A DNA stretch of 64,000 nt, taken from assembly GCF_003443875.1 (NCBI RefSeq), contig NZ_CP027482.1:1-64000 (forward strand), read 5' to 3'. The position numbers and the translations under genes are program-made. This document shows positions 46,380-57,243 of the stretch, piece after piece. The DNA comes from Aeromicrobium sp. A1-2 (GTDB lineage: Bacteria; Actinomycetota; Actinomycetes; Propionibacteriales; Nocardioidaceae). Position 1 is the first letter of the stretch; each line of letters opens with the position of its first letter. The notes under the pieces are model-generated. The model ran no database searches, was not told where the DNA came from, and worked only from the letters and a program-made list of their open reading frames with translations.

Positions 46380-47783
46380 ATGACCTCTGCCGTCGTCGTC
46401 GGATCCGGACCCAATGGATTGGCGGCAGCTGTTGTCATGGCCCGCGCCGGTATCGACGTCACGGTGCTGGAGGCTGAGGCCGAGATCGGTGGGGGCACTC
46501 GATCGGCCGAGCTCAACGTGCCGGGCGTGGTGCACGACATCTGCTCGGCGACCCACCCCACGGGCGTCGCCTCACCGTTCTTCCGGAGCCTCGACCTGGG
46601 TCGTCACGGCCTGGAGTGGCTGTGGCCCGAGGTCGACGCGGTCCACCCTCTCGACGGTGGCCGCGCGGGTGTCCTGTTCAGCGATCTGGACCGCACGGTC
46701 GAGGGACTGGGAGTCGACGGCAAAGCCTGGCGCAAGCTCTACGAGCCCCTGGTCGAGCACGCGGACGAGCTGATCGCCGAGATCTTCGGGCCGATCCTGC
46801 ACGTGCCGAAGCACCCGATCATGCTGGCAAAGTTTGGTGTCCGGGCCCTGCAGCCAGCCACCTGGCTGGCCCGGCGCTGGGAGACTGACGAGGCCCGCGC
46901 GCTGTTCGCGGGGCTCGCGGCCCACGCGGTCCACCCGCTGCACCGCCCGACGACCGGTGCGCTTGGACTGATGTTCGGCCTGACCAGTCACGCGTACGGC
47001 TGGCCCGTCGCCAAGGGCGGGTCGGCGTCGATCGCCCGCGCACTGGCCGCGGACCTGATCGAGCATGGTGGCCGGATCGAGACCGGGCACGAGGTCACCG
47101 AGCTCCCGCAGGCCGACATTGTCATGTTCGACACCTCACCGTCGGCGGCCCTGCGCATCGCCGGTGACCGAGTCCCGGGTCGCGTGCGGCGTCCGATCAA
47201 GCGTTGGCGCACGGGTCCGGCTGCCTACAAGGTCGACTTCGCGGTCGAGGGCGGCGTGCCATGGACCAACGAGTGGGCGCACAAGGCCGGCACGCTGCAC
47301 CTCGGGGGCACGCTGGAGGAGCTCAACGCCGCTGAGCGCGAGGTGCATGCCGGCCGGATGCCCGAGCGGCCCGTCGTCCTGCTGTGTCAGCAGTACCTCG
47401 CCGATCCGGGACGCTCCGCCGGTGACATCCACCCCGTGTGGTCGTATGCGCACGTGCCGACCGGCTACACCGGGGATGCCACCGAGGCAGTGATCCAGCA
47501 GATCGAACGGTTCGCGCCGGGCTTCCGTGACCGCATCGTCGCGACGACCGTCACGACACCTCGCCAGCTCGAGGAGCACAACGCCAACTACATCGGTGGC
47601 GACATCGGTGGCGGCGCGAACGATGCGCAGCAGATCGTGATGCGGCCGAGGTTGTCGGCCGACCCCTACTCGCTCGGCGCCAAGGGGCTCTACATCTGCT
47701 CGGCGTCGACCCCGCCCGGTGGCGGCGTGCACGGCATGGGTGGCTTCCACGCCGCGACCTCTGCCGTTGCACACCTCACGTGA
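46380..47783 (+). CDS. Phytoene-desaturase-like FAD-dependent oxidoreductase, copy 2
   Basis: A 467-residue paralogue of the enzyme at 36589. The FAD site reads AVVVGSGPNGLAAAVVMARA with EAEAEIGGGTRSAELNVPG and HDICSATHPTGVASPFFRSL. Shared features include WLWPEVDAVHPLDGGRAGVL, GLTSHAYGWPVAKGGSASIA, VDFAVEGGVPWTNEWAHKAG, HNANYIGGDIGGGAND and LYICSASTPPGGGVHGMGGF. Unlike copy 1, it is separated from its DUF3556 partner by 163 bases, has no overlap and is not followed by a PucR gene. The likely reaction is an FAD-dependent oxidation or desaturation of a lipid-like substrate. Confidence 0.9.
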   Translation: MTSAVVVGSGPNGLAAAVVMARAGIDVTVLEAEAEIGGGTRSAELNVPGVVHDICSATHPTGVASPFFRSLDLGRHGLEWLWPEVDAVHPLDGGRAGVLFSDLDRTVEGLGVDGKAWRKLYEPLVEHADELIAEIFGPILHVPKHPIMLAKFGVRALQPATWLARRWETDEARALFAGLAAHAVHPLHRPTTGALGLMFGLTSHAYGWPVAKGGSASIARALAADLIEHGGRIETGHEVTELPQADIVMFDTSPSAALRIAGDRVPGRVRRPIKRWRTGPAAYKVDFAVEGGVPWTNEWAHKAGTLHLGGTLEELNAAEREVHAGRMPERPVVLLCQQYLADPGRSAGDIHPVWSYAHVPTGYTGDATEAVIQQIERFAPGFRDRIVATTVTTPRQLEEHNANYIGGDIGGGANDAQQIVMRPRLSADPYSLGAKGLYICSASTPPGGGVHGMGGFHAATSAVAHLT

Positions 47784-47900
47784 CGACGCCGGTCGGATGG
47801 AACCGGATGGGCGGCCGAACCGTTTAGTCTGTGAGCGGCCACCCGTTCCGTACCGTCGAACTAGCCGACGGCTCATTCATCTCACCCAGGAGCCTGACCG

Positions 47901-48356
47901 ATGAAGCTGCCCGCCCACAAGAAGATGTTGTCTGCCGCGGCTGCCGCATCCGTGCTCCTGCTGACCGCTGCTTGCGGTGGCGGCAGTGGTCCCGTCGACG
48001 CCACGCCCTCGGCGTCCGGCACGTCCGCCGCCACGGGAGACAGCGCGACCAGCAACGCGACGTACGAGGACGGCGACTACGAGGGTGAGGGTAGCTACAG
48101 CAACCCCAGCGGAATCTCCGAGGTCAAGGTCGATGTGACCCTCAAGGACGGCAAGATCTCGGCGGTCGAGGTCACACCCGAGGCCACCGACGGAACGTCC
48201 CGTCGGCACCAGCAGGACTTCGCCGGCGGCATCGCTGGCGAGGTCGTCGGCAAGAGCATCAATGACCTGAATGTCGGCGCGGTCGCCGGATCGTCGTTGA
48301 CGGCCGGCGGCTTCAACGAGGCGATCGAGCAGATCAAGGCCGAAGCCCAGGCCTGA
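47901..48356 (+). CDS. FMN-binding lipoprotein (flavinylated domain)
   Basis: A 151-residue lipoprotein. The signal peptide KKMLSAAAAASVLLLTAACG has a lipobox ending TAAC, followed by a Ser/Thr/Ala linker. The domain reads YEGEGSYSNPSGISEVKVDV, TLKDGKISAVEVTPEATDGT and IAGEVVGKSINDLNVGAVAG, then SSLTAGGFNEAIEQIKAE. This is the small FMN_bind type (as in NqrC/RnfG). Thr134 in GSSLTAGG is the best candidate for covalent FMN attachment. The ATG is preceded by CCAGGAGCC. It is 1 base upstream of an ApbE-like gene, which would attach the flavin. Confidence 0.88.
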   Translation: MKLPAHKKMLSAAAAASVLLLTAACGGGSGPVDATPSASGTSAATGDSATSNATYEDGDYEGEGSYSNPSGISEVKVDVTLKDGKISAVEVTPEATDGTSRRHQQDFAGGIAGEVVGKSINDLNVGAVAGSSLTAGGFNEAIEQIKAEAQA

Positions 48357-48357
48357 G

Positions 48358-49215
48358 ATGGCTCCCTGGCAGTTCGAGGCGATCGGGACCGCCTGGCAGG
48401 TCGACACGCCGGAACCGATCGTCGTGGACGTCATGGCCGAGGTGCTCGACCGGATCGAACGCTTCGACCAGGCGTGGTCGCGCTTTCGTGCCGACTCGCT
48501 CGTCTGTGACATCGCCCGGTCGCCGGGCGCGTGGGCGATGCCGGAGGAGGCCGATCATCTGCTGACCTTCTACGACGAGCTGCACGGACTGACCGATGGC
48601 GGGGTCAATCCACTGATCGGTCGCACGCTCGCGGACCTCGGCTACGACGCGAGCTACTCGCTCGTCGCGTCGACCTCGCCGGCAGGTGTCCCCGCGTGGG
48701 ACACGATCAGCTGGGACCCGCCGACCCTTACGACGATCGAGCCGGTCGTGCTGGACGTCGGCGCGGCCGGTAAGGGGCTGCTCGTCGATCTCGTCTCGAG
48801 CATCCTCGGTCGGGGCCTCGAACAGTTCACGGTCAACGCGAGCGGGGACATCTATCATCGCGGGACGTCCGCGCTGCGGGTCGCGCTGGAGGACCCCCGC
48901 GACCCGGCCATGGCGATCGGGGTCGCCGAGCTCCAGGCAGATGTTGCGCTGTGCGCCTCGGCGACCAATCGCCGCGCGTGGGGCGAGGGGCTGCACCACG
49001 TGCTCGACGCACGCACCGGCCGACCGACGCACGACGTCGTCGCGACGTGGGTCGTGGTCGCCCAGTCATGCATGCTGGCGGACGGACTCGCGACTGCGCA
49101 CTTCCTCGCCGAGCCGAGTGTCCTCATGGGACGCTTCGAGCACGAGTTCGTCCGAATGTACGCCGACGGCCGCCTTGAGTGGTCGCCGAGCTTTCCTGGA
49201 GAAGTGTTCGCATGA
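48358..49215 (+). CDS. FAD:protein FMN transferase (ApbE-like)
   Basis: A 285-residue flavin transferase that moves FMN from FAD to a Thr in partner proteins. It starts MAPWQFEAIGTAWQVDTPEP and has FDQAWSRFRADSLVCDIARS, GGVNPLIGRTLADLGYDA, VVLDVGAAGKGLLVDLVSSI (the D-x-G-x-x-x-K-G motif) and FTVNASGDIYHRG. The metal-site Asp and the HHVLDARTGRPTHD segment are also present. It lacks a signal peptide and a lipobox, so where it acts is unclear, although its target is a lipoprotein. Its start follows the lipoprotein stop by one base and its stop overlaps the next gene by ATGA. Confidence 0.92.
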   Translation: MAPWQFEAIGTAWQVDTPEPIVVDVMAEVLDRIERFDQAWSRFRADSLVCDIARSPGAWAMPEEADHLLTFYDELHGLTDGGVNPLIGRTLADLGYDASYSLVASTSPAGVPAWDTISWDPPTLTTIEPVVLDVGAAGKGLLVDLVSSILGRGLEQFTVNASGDIYHRGTSALRVALEDPRDPAMAIGVAELQADVALCASATNRRAWGEGLHHVLDARTGRPTHDVVATWVVVAQSCMLADGLATAHFLAEPSVLMGRFEHEFVRMYADGRLEWSPSFPGEVFA

Positions 49216-50780
49216 GGGATGTCCTGGACCGCCAGCTGGGCCGCATCACGATGTACCGGCTCGTCACGATCCTGCTCATGCTGCTGGCTGTGGTGGCGCT
49301 CGCCCACACCGCCGCCGGCACCTTCACCGGCACCTTCACGGTCAGGAACGAGCTCGTGATGCTCGCGGTCCTGCTCGTCGCGTCGTACGCGAGCAACCGC
49401 CTGCTCGGGCTGGTGTTCCGCATCCGGCCGCACGGGGAGTCGGCGATCATCACGGCGCTCCTGCTGTTCTTCATCTTCCCGCCCGAAACAGAGGTCGGCA
49501 GGCTGGCGTGGGTCGCCGCCGCGGCGGTCCTCGGCAACGCCTCGAAGTACGTGCTCGCATGGCGCGGTCGGCACGTGTTCAACCCGGCCGCTGCGGGGGC
49601 GTTCCTGGTCTTCCTGATCCCCGAGATCTCGGATCCGGACTCGCCCCACCGGATCTTCGCCGGCTGGTGGATCGCGTCTGAGTCGCTCCTGCCGTTCGTG
49701 GCGTTCGGTGCGGTCCTGATCCTGTGGCGCACGCGCCGACTCGACCTCGGCCTCGTTTTCGTCGCAGTGGCCGTCGCGCTCGGGGTGGTGGCTCGGATGA
49801 ACTTCCACAACCCGGCAGTGCAGGACCTGACCTTCCAGGATGCGTGGACGGCTGCGCTCAACACCTCCGCGATCGTCTTCCTGGCCGGCTTCATGCTCAG
49901 TGAGCCGCTGACTCTCCCACCTCGTCGCGCGCAACAGCTCGTGGTGGCCGCGGTGACTGCGGTGGCGTTCACCTACCCGCTCCTGCAGTTCACGGTGCGC
50001 GACACACCAATCGACCTCGGGTACTTCCAGGTCAACGAGGCATCGGCGCTCCTGATCGGCAACCTCGTGGCATTCGCCCTCGCCCGCCGGCACGGACTGA
50101 CCTTCCATCTCGTGGGTGCCCGCCAGCTGACCCCGGAGACCCACGAGCTCACCTTCCGGCCGAAGCGCCGCATCACGTTCCACCCCGGCCAGTACGTCGA
50201 GCTGACCGTCCCGCACTCCGGGGCCGACGGGCGCGGCATCCGCAGGTCGTTCAGCATCAGCTCGCCGCCGGGGCCCGACGGACGGGTCTCCTTCGCACTG
50301 CGTGTCCCCGAACGATCCTCGACCTTCAAACGCGCCCTGCTGGCGCTCAAGCCCGGCGACAAGGTCCACGCGACCGGTGTCGGCGGCGACTTCCTGCTCC
50401 CGACCAACCCCGCAGAGCCGGTCCTGCTGGTTGCCGGGGGCATCGGAATCACGCCATTCCTCAGCCAGCTCCGGCACGAGCCAGCGCGTGATGCCGTGCT
50501 CGTCTACGGAGTCTCATCTCCCGAAGAGGTCCCGTTCGCCGAAGAGCTTTCCGGGGCGCGCGTGGTGCTGGTGGGCCCGGCAGCACCGAGCAACCTCCCG
50601 GGCGGGTGGACGTACGTGGAGGCGCCGTTCCTCAGCGTCGACCTGATCGCCGCGGCAGTGCCTGACCTGATCGGCCGCCGGGCCTACGTCTCGGGTCCGC
50701 CAGCCATGGTGAACGCGGTCCGCCGGGGTCTGGCGAAGCGTTGCAGGAGCCTGCGGACGGACTACTTCACGGGCTACTGA
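49212..50780 (+). CDS. NqrB/RnfD-like membrane domain fused to a ferredoxin-reductase domain
   Basis: A 522-residue fusion. Residues 1-280 are a membrane domain with RnfD/NqrB features: RPHGESAIITALLLFFIFPP, GNASKYVLAWRGRHVFNPAA, FMLSEPLTLPPRRAQQLVVA and GYFQVNEASALLIGNLVA. Residues about 295-522 form an FAD/NAD reductase: FHPGQYVELTVPHSGADGRG, IRRSFSISSPPGPDGRVSFA (the RxYS-like FAD motif), and VLLVAGGIGITPFLSQLRHE for NADP binding, ending SLRTDYFTGY. Electrons could pass from NAD(P)H through FAD into the membrane part and on to the flavinylated lipoprotein. It overlaps the apbE stop by 4 nt, so the three genes form one operon. The GxVF FMN-site Thr of NqrB is not obvious. Confidence 0.9.
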   Translation: MRDVLDRQLGRITMYRLVTILLMLLAVVALAHTAAGTFTGTFTVRNELVMLAVLLVASYASNRLLGLVFRIRPHGESAIITALLLFFIFPPETEVGRLAWVAAAAVLGNASKYVLAWRGRHVFNPAAAGAFLVFLIPEISDPDSPHRIFAGWWIASESLLPFVAFGAVLILWRTRRLDLGLVFVAVAVALGVVARMNFHNPAVQDLTFQDAWTAALNTSAIVFLAGFMLSEPLTLPPRRAQQLVVAAVTAVAFTYPLLQFTVRDTPIDLGYFQVNEASALLIGNLVAFALARRHGLTFHLVGARQLTPETHELTFRPKRRITFHPGQYVELTVPHSGADGRGIRRSFSISSPPGPDGRVSFALRVPERSSTFKRALLALKPGDKVHATGVGGDFLLPTNPAEPVLLVAGGIGITPFLSQLRHEPARDAVLVYGVSSPEEVPFAEELSGARVVLVGPAAPSNLPGGWTYVEAPFLSVDLIAAAVPDLIGRRAYVSGPPAMVNAVRRGLAKRCRSLRTDYFTGY

Positions 50781-50825
50781 GGCCCTCGGCCCGCGGCGGT
50801 CCGGGCTGGGTGCGACACTAGGTGC

Positions 50826-50852
50826 AAAGTTGATAGGAATGGACTCAACTTT
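50826..50852. promoter_or_regulatory. HAIR-like inverted repeat (HspR site) upstream of clpB
   Basis: AAAGTTGA at 50826-50833 and TCAACTTT at 50845-50852 are perfect inverted copies. Read as the HspR box, GTTGATA-N7-ACTCAAC (50829-50849) compares with CTTGAGT-N7-ACTCAAG, with 4 of 7 and 6 of 7 matches and the right spacing. HspR control of clpB is known in Streptomyces and Mycobacterium. The site lies 48 bases before the clpB ATG. Confidence 0.75.
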
Positions 50853-50899
50853 ATTGTTGTTGCACTGTGTGACACCCGCTTACGACTCAGGAGAACCCC

Positions 50900-53488
<2,589 letters not shown>

Positions 53489-53533
53489 CCGGGCACCTTC
53501 TGTCCGGCTTGGGGCGCGTGGTGGGATGGGCCC

Positions 53534-54427
53534 ATGACCCAAGCCGGACGAGTTCGCCCGCCCAAGCTGCTGACGGTATGCCTGTATCTGGGCCTCGTCT
53601 TCGCCCTCCAGGTCATCAATGTCTTCGTCGAGCTGGCGGATTGGACCTCGCTCGACGGGCAGGCCCGGCTCAAGCGGTGGACCGCTCCGATGGTCGACGA
53701 GGGAATGACCCGTGCGGACGCGGAGACGGCGCTCCGCGTTGCGTTCACGATCATCGCGATCGTGTCGGCGGCGGGTCTGGTGTTCGCGGTCTATACCGCG
53801 CTGGGCCATTGGGTCAGCCGGATCATGCTGAGCATCGTGGGGCCGATCGTCGCGGTCTACAGCGTGAGCCAGGCGTCGTTCGTCGGCACGATCCAGGGTG
53901 TCGTGATCTTCGCCTGCCTCTACCAGGTGTGGACGCCCGACGTCAGGGCGTGGTTCGCGGCCAAGAACGGCAAGCCTCTGCCGGCAGGCTCGGCGCAGCC
54001 GGCGCCGGTCGGGACCTGGCCCCCGCCGATGGCTCAGGCAGCACAGCCCGGGACAGCACCGTCCGAGGCAGCGCAGTCCGGCACGGACGAGGCGGATCTG
54101 CCGGCGCAACCGGGTCAGGCCCGCGCGCCGCAGCCCGCAGCCCGGCCGCGGCAGGACGTCGTCAAGGTCTGGTCGATGATCATTCTGATCCTCTCCTCGC
54201 TGGTTGCGATGGGCTGTGGTGCCTTCCTGGTGGCGTACGAGGTCGCGCGGGACGAGATGGTGCGCCAGCAGGTCGAGTCGGGCGCCAACTGGATGAACCT
54301 CAGTGCGGCGGAGGTCCGTGACACGCTGGGGCAGCTCGCGGTGCTCTCGTGGATCGTGCTGCCGATGTGTCTGCTGGCGATCGGTGCCTCGATCGTGCTG
54401 CTGCTGCGCCGAGGTCGTCAGCGCTGA
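53534..54427 (+). CDS. Membrane protein of unknown function
   Basis: A 297-residue protein with five probable membrane spans: KLLTVCLYLGLVFALQVINV, VAFTIIAIVSAAGLVFAVYT and MLSIVGPIVAVYSVSQASFV in the first half, MIILILSSLVAMGCGAFLVA and VLSWIVLPMCLLAIGASIVL in the second. Between them is a Pro/Ala/Gln-rich cytoplasmic linker of about 70 residues (AQAAQPGTAPSEAAQSG). No family is recognised. It stands 45 bases after clpB on the same strand and could be read through from it. Confidence 0.75.
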   Translation: MTQAGRVRPPKLLTVCLYLGLVFALQVINVFVELADWTSLDGQARLKRWTAPMVDEGMTRADAETALRVAFTIIAIVSAAGLVFAVYTALGHWVSRIMLSIVGPIVAVYSVSQASFVGTIQGVVIFACLYQVWTPDVRAWFAAKNGKPLPAGSAQPAPVGTWPPPMAQAAQPGTAPSEAAQSGTDEADLPAQPGQARAPQPAARPRQDVVKVWSMIILILSSLVAMGCGAFLVAYEVARDEMVRQQVESGANWMNLSAAEVRDTLGQLAVLSWIVLPMCLLAIGASIVLLLRRGRQR

Positions 54428-54514
54428 CCGGGCCCGGCAGCCCGGGACGTAAGAGTCGTCACAACGGCGGCTCACGATGTGCGTCGGCACCTCGCTGGTC
54501 GATACACTTAGGGC

Positions 54515-55909
54515 ATGCCTGAAAGCACTGCAGCCGGTCAGAAACGCCCCCACGTCGTCGTCGTGGGAGGCGGATTCGGAGGCATTGCGGCCGTCCGCAA
54601 GCTCAAGCGTGCAGATGTCGACGTGACGCTGATCGACCGTCACACGTACAACACGTTTCAGCCGTTGCTCTACCAGGTCGCGACCGCGAGCCTCAACCCC
54701 GGCGACATCACCTGGTTCCTCCGCGCGATCCGCGCCAAGCAGAACAACGTCCGATTCCTCAAGGGCTTGGTCGTCTCGATGGACCACGAGGCCAAGACGC
54801 TCCAGCTCGACGGCGGGCACGAAGTCAAGTACGACCAGCTCATCATCGCGGTCGGCGTGACGGCCAACTTCTTCGGCATCCCCGGCGCCGAGCAGTACTC
54901 GATGCCGCTCTACCGTCGCTCGCAGGCCCTGGCGGTGCGCGACAAGATGTTCGCGAGCCTCGAGGACGCAGCGGTCAACGGCCAGGACCGCGACCTGCGG
55001 ATCATCGTTGTCGGCGGTGGCGCAACGGGCGTCGAGACCGCTGGTGCCTTCGCCGAGCTGCGCAACAACGACATGCCTGTGACCTATCCCGAGCTCGACT
55101 GCAAGCGCGTCCACATCACGCTGATCGAGATGCTGCCGCACGTGCTTGGACCGTTCCACCCCAACCTGCGTGACTATGCCCGCAAGTCGCTGGAGAAGCG
55201 CGACGTCGACCTGCGGCTCGGGACCGCGGTCAAGGAGGTGCGCGAGGACGGCGTTCTCGTCGAGCACGATGGCGTCGAGGAGTTCCTCCCCGCCGGCATC
55301 GTGGTGTGGGCCAGCGGCATCACGGCGCACTCGACGGTCCGCGACTGGTCCGTGCCGCAGGGCCGCGGCGGTCGGATCGAGACCGACGAGCACCTGCGGG
55401 TCAAGGGCATGGACGGCGTCTTCGCGATCGGTGATGTCTCGGTCAGCCCCGACAAGCCGCTCCCGCAGCTTGCCCAGCCGGCGCTCCAGGGCGGCAAGCA
55501 CGTCGCCAAGGTCATCAAGGCTGATCTCAAGGGCAAGACCGTCAAGCCGTTCAAGTACTCCGACAAGGGCACGATGGCCACGATCGGACGCTCGTCGGCG
55601 GTCGCGGAGATCAAGTTCCTCCCGCGCCTGAAGGGCTTCCCGGCCTGGATCATCTGGGTCGGCCTGCACGTCGCAACCCTGCTGGGCAACCGCAACCGGT
55701 TCGCGACGATGATCAACCTCACCGCGAAGTACCTCGTCTGGGGCAGCCACAACGCGATCGTCGGTGAGACGCCGCCGGTCGTCGCGCTCAAACCCGTCAC
55801 GCTCGAGGCTCGCGAGCCCCGCAAGGCCGTGTCGCGATCGGCCGCCCGCAAGGCGGCGGAGGCCACCGTAGCCATGGGCGTCGAGGGCATCAAGCAGCCC
55901 AAGGACTAG
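54515..55909 (+). CDS. ndh: Type II NADH dehydrogenase (NDH-2)
   Basis: A 464-residue single-subunit NADH:quinone oxidoreductase, bound to the inner face of the membrane. It has the FAD site PHVVVVGGGFGGIAAVRKL, then DRHTYNTFQPLLYQVATASL, a strong NDH-2 signature, and a second GxGxxG for NADH, IIVVGGGATGVETAGAFAEL. Later come FAIGDVSVSPDKPLPQLAQP and LQGGKHVAKVIKADLKGK, and the amphipathic C terminus contains LPRLKGFPAWIIWVGLHVAT. It ends KQPKD with TAG at 55907-55909, overlapping the stop of the convergent gene in one CTAG. A TACACT -10-like hexamer lies just upstream of ATG 54515. The frame is intact. Confidence 0.93.
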   Translation: MPESTAAGQKRPHVVVVGGGFGGIAAVRKLKRADVDVTLIDRHTYNTFQPLLYQVATASLNPGDITWFLRAIRAKQNNVRFLKGLVVSMDHEAKTLQLDGGHEVKYDQLIIAVGVTANFFGIPGAEQYSMPLYRRSQALAVRDKMFASLEDAAVNGQDRDLRIIVVGGGATGVETAGAFAELRNNDMPVTYPELDCKRVHITLIEMLPHVLGPFHPNLRDYARKSLEKRDVDLRLGTAVKEVREDGVLVEHDGVEEFLPAGIVVWASGITAHSTVRDWSVPQGRGGRIETDEHLRVKGMDGVFAIGDVSVSPDKPLPQLAQPALQGGKHVAKVIKADLKGKTVKPFKYSDKGTMATIGRSSAVAEIKFLPRLKGFPAWIIWVGLHVATLLGNRNRFATMINLTAKYLVWGSHNAIVGETPPVVALKPVTLEAREPRKAVSRSAARKAAEATVAMGVEGIKQPKD

Positions 55910-56661
55910 CAGCGCCGCAGGGCCGCCTCGAGATCGGCGCGCGCCGCCAGCATCGACGGGCCGTACCAGGTCAGCGACCGGCCGGACACCAAGGTCGACG
56001 GTGTCTGGCTGAACGCCTCGGGCCCGTCGGTCGCCGTGAAGACGTACGGCTCGTCGGGCAGCAGGACCAGGTCGACGCCGTTGGAGTCGATCTCGTGGAG
56101 GTCGACGTGCGGATAGCGGTCGGCGCTCTGGCCGAAGGCGTTGACGACGCCCAGTCGACCGAGGAGGTCGCCGGTGAACGTCCGTGAGCCGACCACCATC
56201 CACGGATCGCGCCAGATCGGGATCGCGATCCGGCGACCGGACGGTGGGGCCGGCTCGGCCCACACCTGCTCCGCGTCCGTGAGCCACTGAGGCACGTCCC
56301 AGTCGAGCGCCTCGGTGAACAGCCGAGTCATCGAGGCGAAAGCCTGGTCGACCGTCTCGATCACCGTGACCCAGACATTGATGCCGCTCTCGCGTAGGCG
56401 CCGGATGTCGAGCTCGCGGTTCTCCTCCTGGTTGGCGATCACCAGATCGGGCCGGAGGGCAGCGATGGCCTTGCGGTCCGGATTCTTGGTCCCCCGCACG
56501 CGAGTGACGTCGAGGTCGGCGGGATGGGTGCACCAGTCGGTCGCGCCGACCAGGGCGCCGGGACGTGTCGCGGCGATCGCCTCGGTCAGCGAAGGCACCA
56601 GCGACACGATCCGTCGCACCGGCCGGGTGGCATCGACGGGGCGCCCCAGATCGTCGTTCAC
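55906..56661 (-). CDS. BtuF-like helical-backbone metal receptor, no signal peptide
   Basis: A 251-residue protein of the class III solute-binding fold. It reads RRIVSLVPSLTEAIAATRPG and ALVGATDWCTHPADLDVTRV, then NPDRKAIAALRPDLVIANQE, typical of BtuF/FecB-like receptors. Later parts include SRTFTGDLLGRLGVVNAFGQ and DLHEIDSNGVDLVLLPDEP. The start is GTG 56661, overlapping the thioesterase stop by GTGA. No signal sequence or lipobox precedes it and no permease or ATPase lies nearby, so it is probably a cytoplasmic protein and not a working import receptor. Cobalamin or another chelate may still be the ligand. Confidence 0.85.
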   Translation of the reverse strand: MNDDLGRPVDATRPVRRIVSLVPSLTEAIAATRPGALVGATDWCTHPADLDVTRVRGTKNPDRKAIAALRPDLVIANQEENRELDIRRLRESGINVWVTVIETVDQAFASMTRLFTEALDWDVPQWLTDAEQVWAEPAPPSGRRIAIPIWRDPWMVVGSRTFTGDLLGRLGVVNAFGQSADRYPHVDLHEIDSNGVDLVLLPDEPYVFTATDGPEAFSQTPSTLVSGRSLTWYGPSMLAARADLEAALRRC

Positions 56662-57167
56662 GCGGAGCGTCGCACGCCCATCGACCCGCTGAGGGGCGCC
56701 GGCCAGGCCAGGTCGTTGTCGCGCTCCAGGGCCGCGTCCAGCAGGACCGTGACGTCATCGGGGAATGGGGTGGGTCGCCGCTCGGTCATGTTCATGTGCA
56801 CGAGGGTTGCCTCCATGACACACGCAAGTCGGCGCTGTGACTCGTTGACGATCAGGCTTACGGAGTGGAGCGCCTTGTCCGTGCGGGCGATCAGGCGGAC
56901 GTGCACCGAGGCCTCCTCGCCCTCGAGCATCTCCGACAGGTACATCAGGTGGTGCTCCACCGTGAACGTCGACATGCCGCGCGTCGCGATGTAGTCCTCG
57001 GGCATGCCGAACTCACGCTGGCACCTTCCCCACAGGGCGGTCCCGCCGAGCTCGAGATATCGGCCGATGTTCATGTGACCGTTGTCGTCGATGAATTCGA
57101 GGGGGACGGATCGCACCAGCTGCGCCGGGAGCTCGCGGATCTGGTCGTACGTGGGAAGTGTGGTCAC
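56658..57167 (-). CDS. Acyl-CoA thioesterase, hotdog fold
   Basis: A 169-residue 4HBT-type thioesterase. It starts at GTG 57167 with TTLPTYDQIRELPAQLVRSV and reads PLEFIDDNGHMNIGRYLELG, where the D-x-N-G-H-M-N segment is the usual active-site motif. Then come FTVEHHLMYLSEMLEGEEAS and LVNESQRRLACVMEATLVHM. These proteins hydrolyse acyl-CoA thioesters in the cytoplasm. Its stop overlaps the start of the BtuF-like gene, so the two are co-translated; the reason is not evident. Confidence 0.88.
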   Translation of the reverse strand: MTTLPTYDQIRELPAQLVRSVPLEFIDDNGHMNIGRYLELGGTALWGRCQREFGMPEDYIATRGMSTFTVEHHLMYLSEMLEGEEASVHVRLIARTDKALHSVSLIVNESQRRLACVMEATLVHMNMTERRPTPFPDDVTVLLDAALERDNDLAWPAPLSGSMGVRRSA

Positions 57168-57243
57168 GCCTCGACGATAAGGGTCGTCGCACACTCGACG
57201 TACGGATGGGTCCGCGATCGGCAGGCACTCCGTACGGGCCGGC

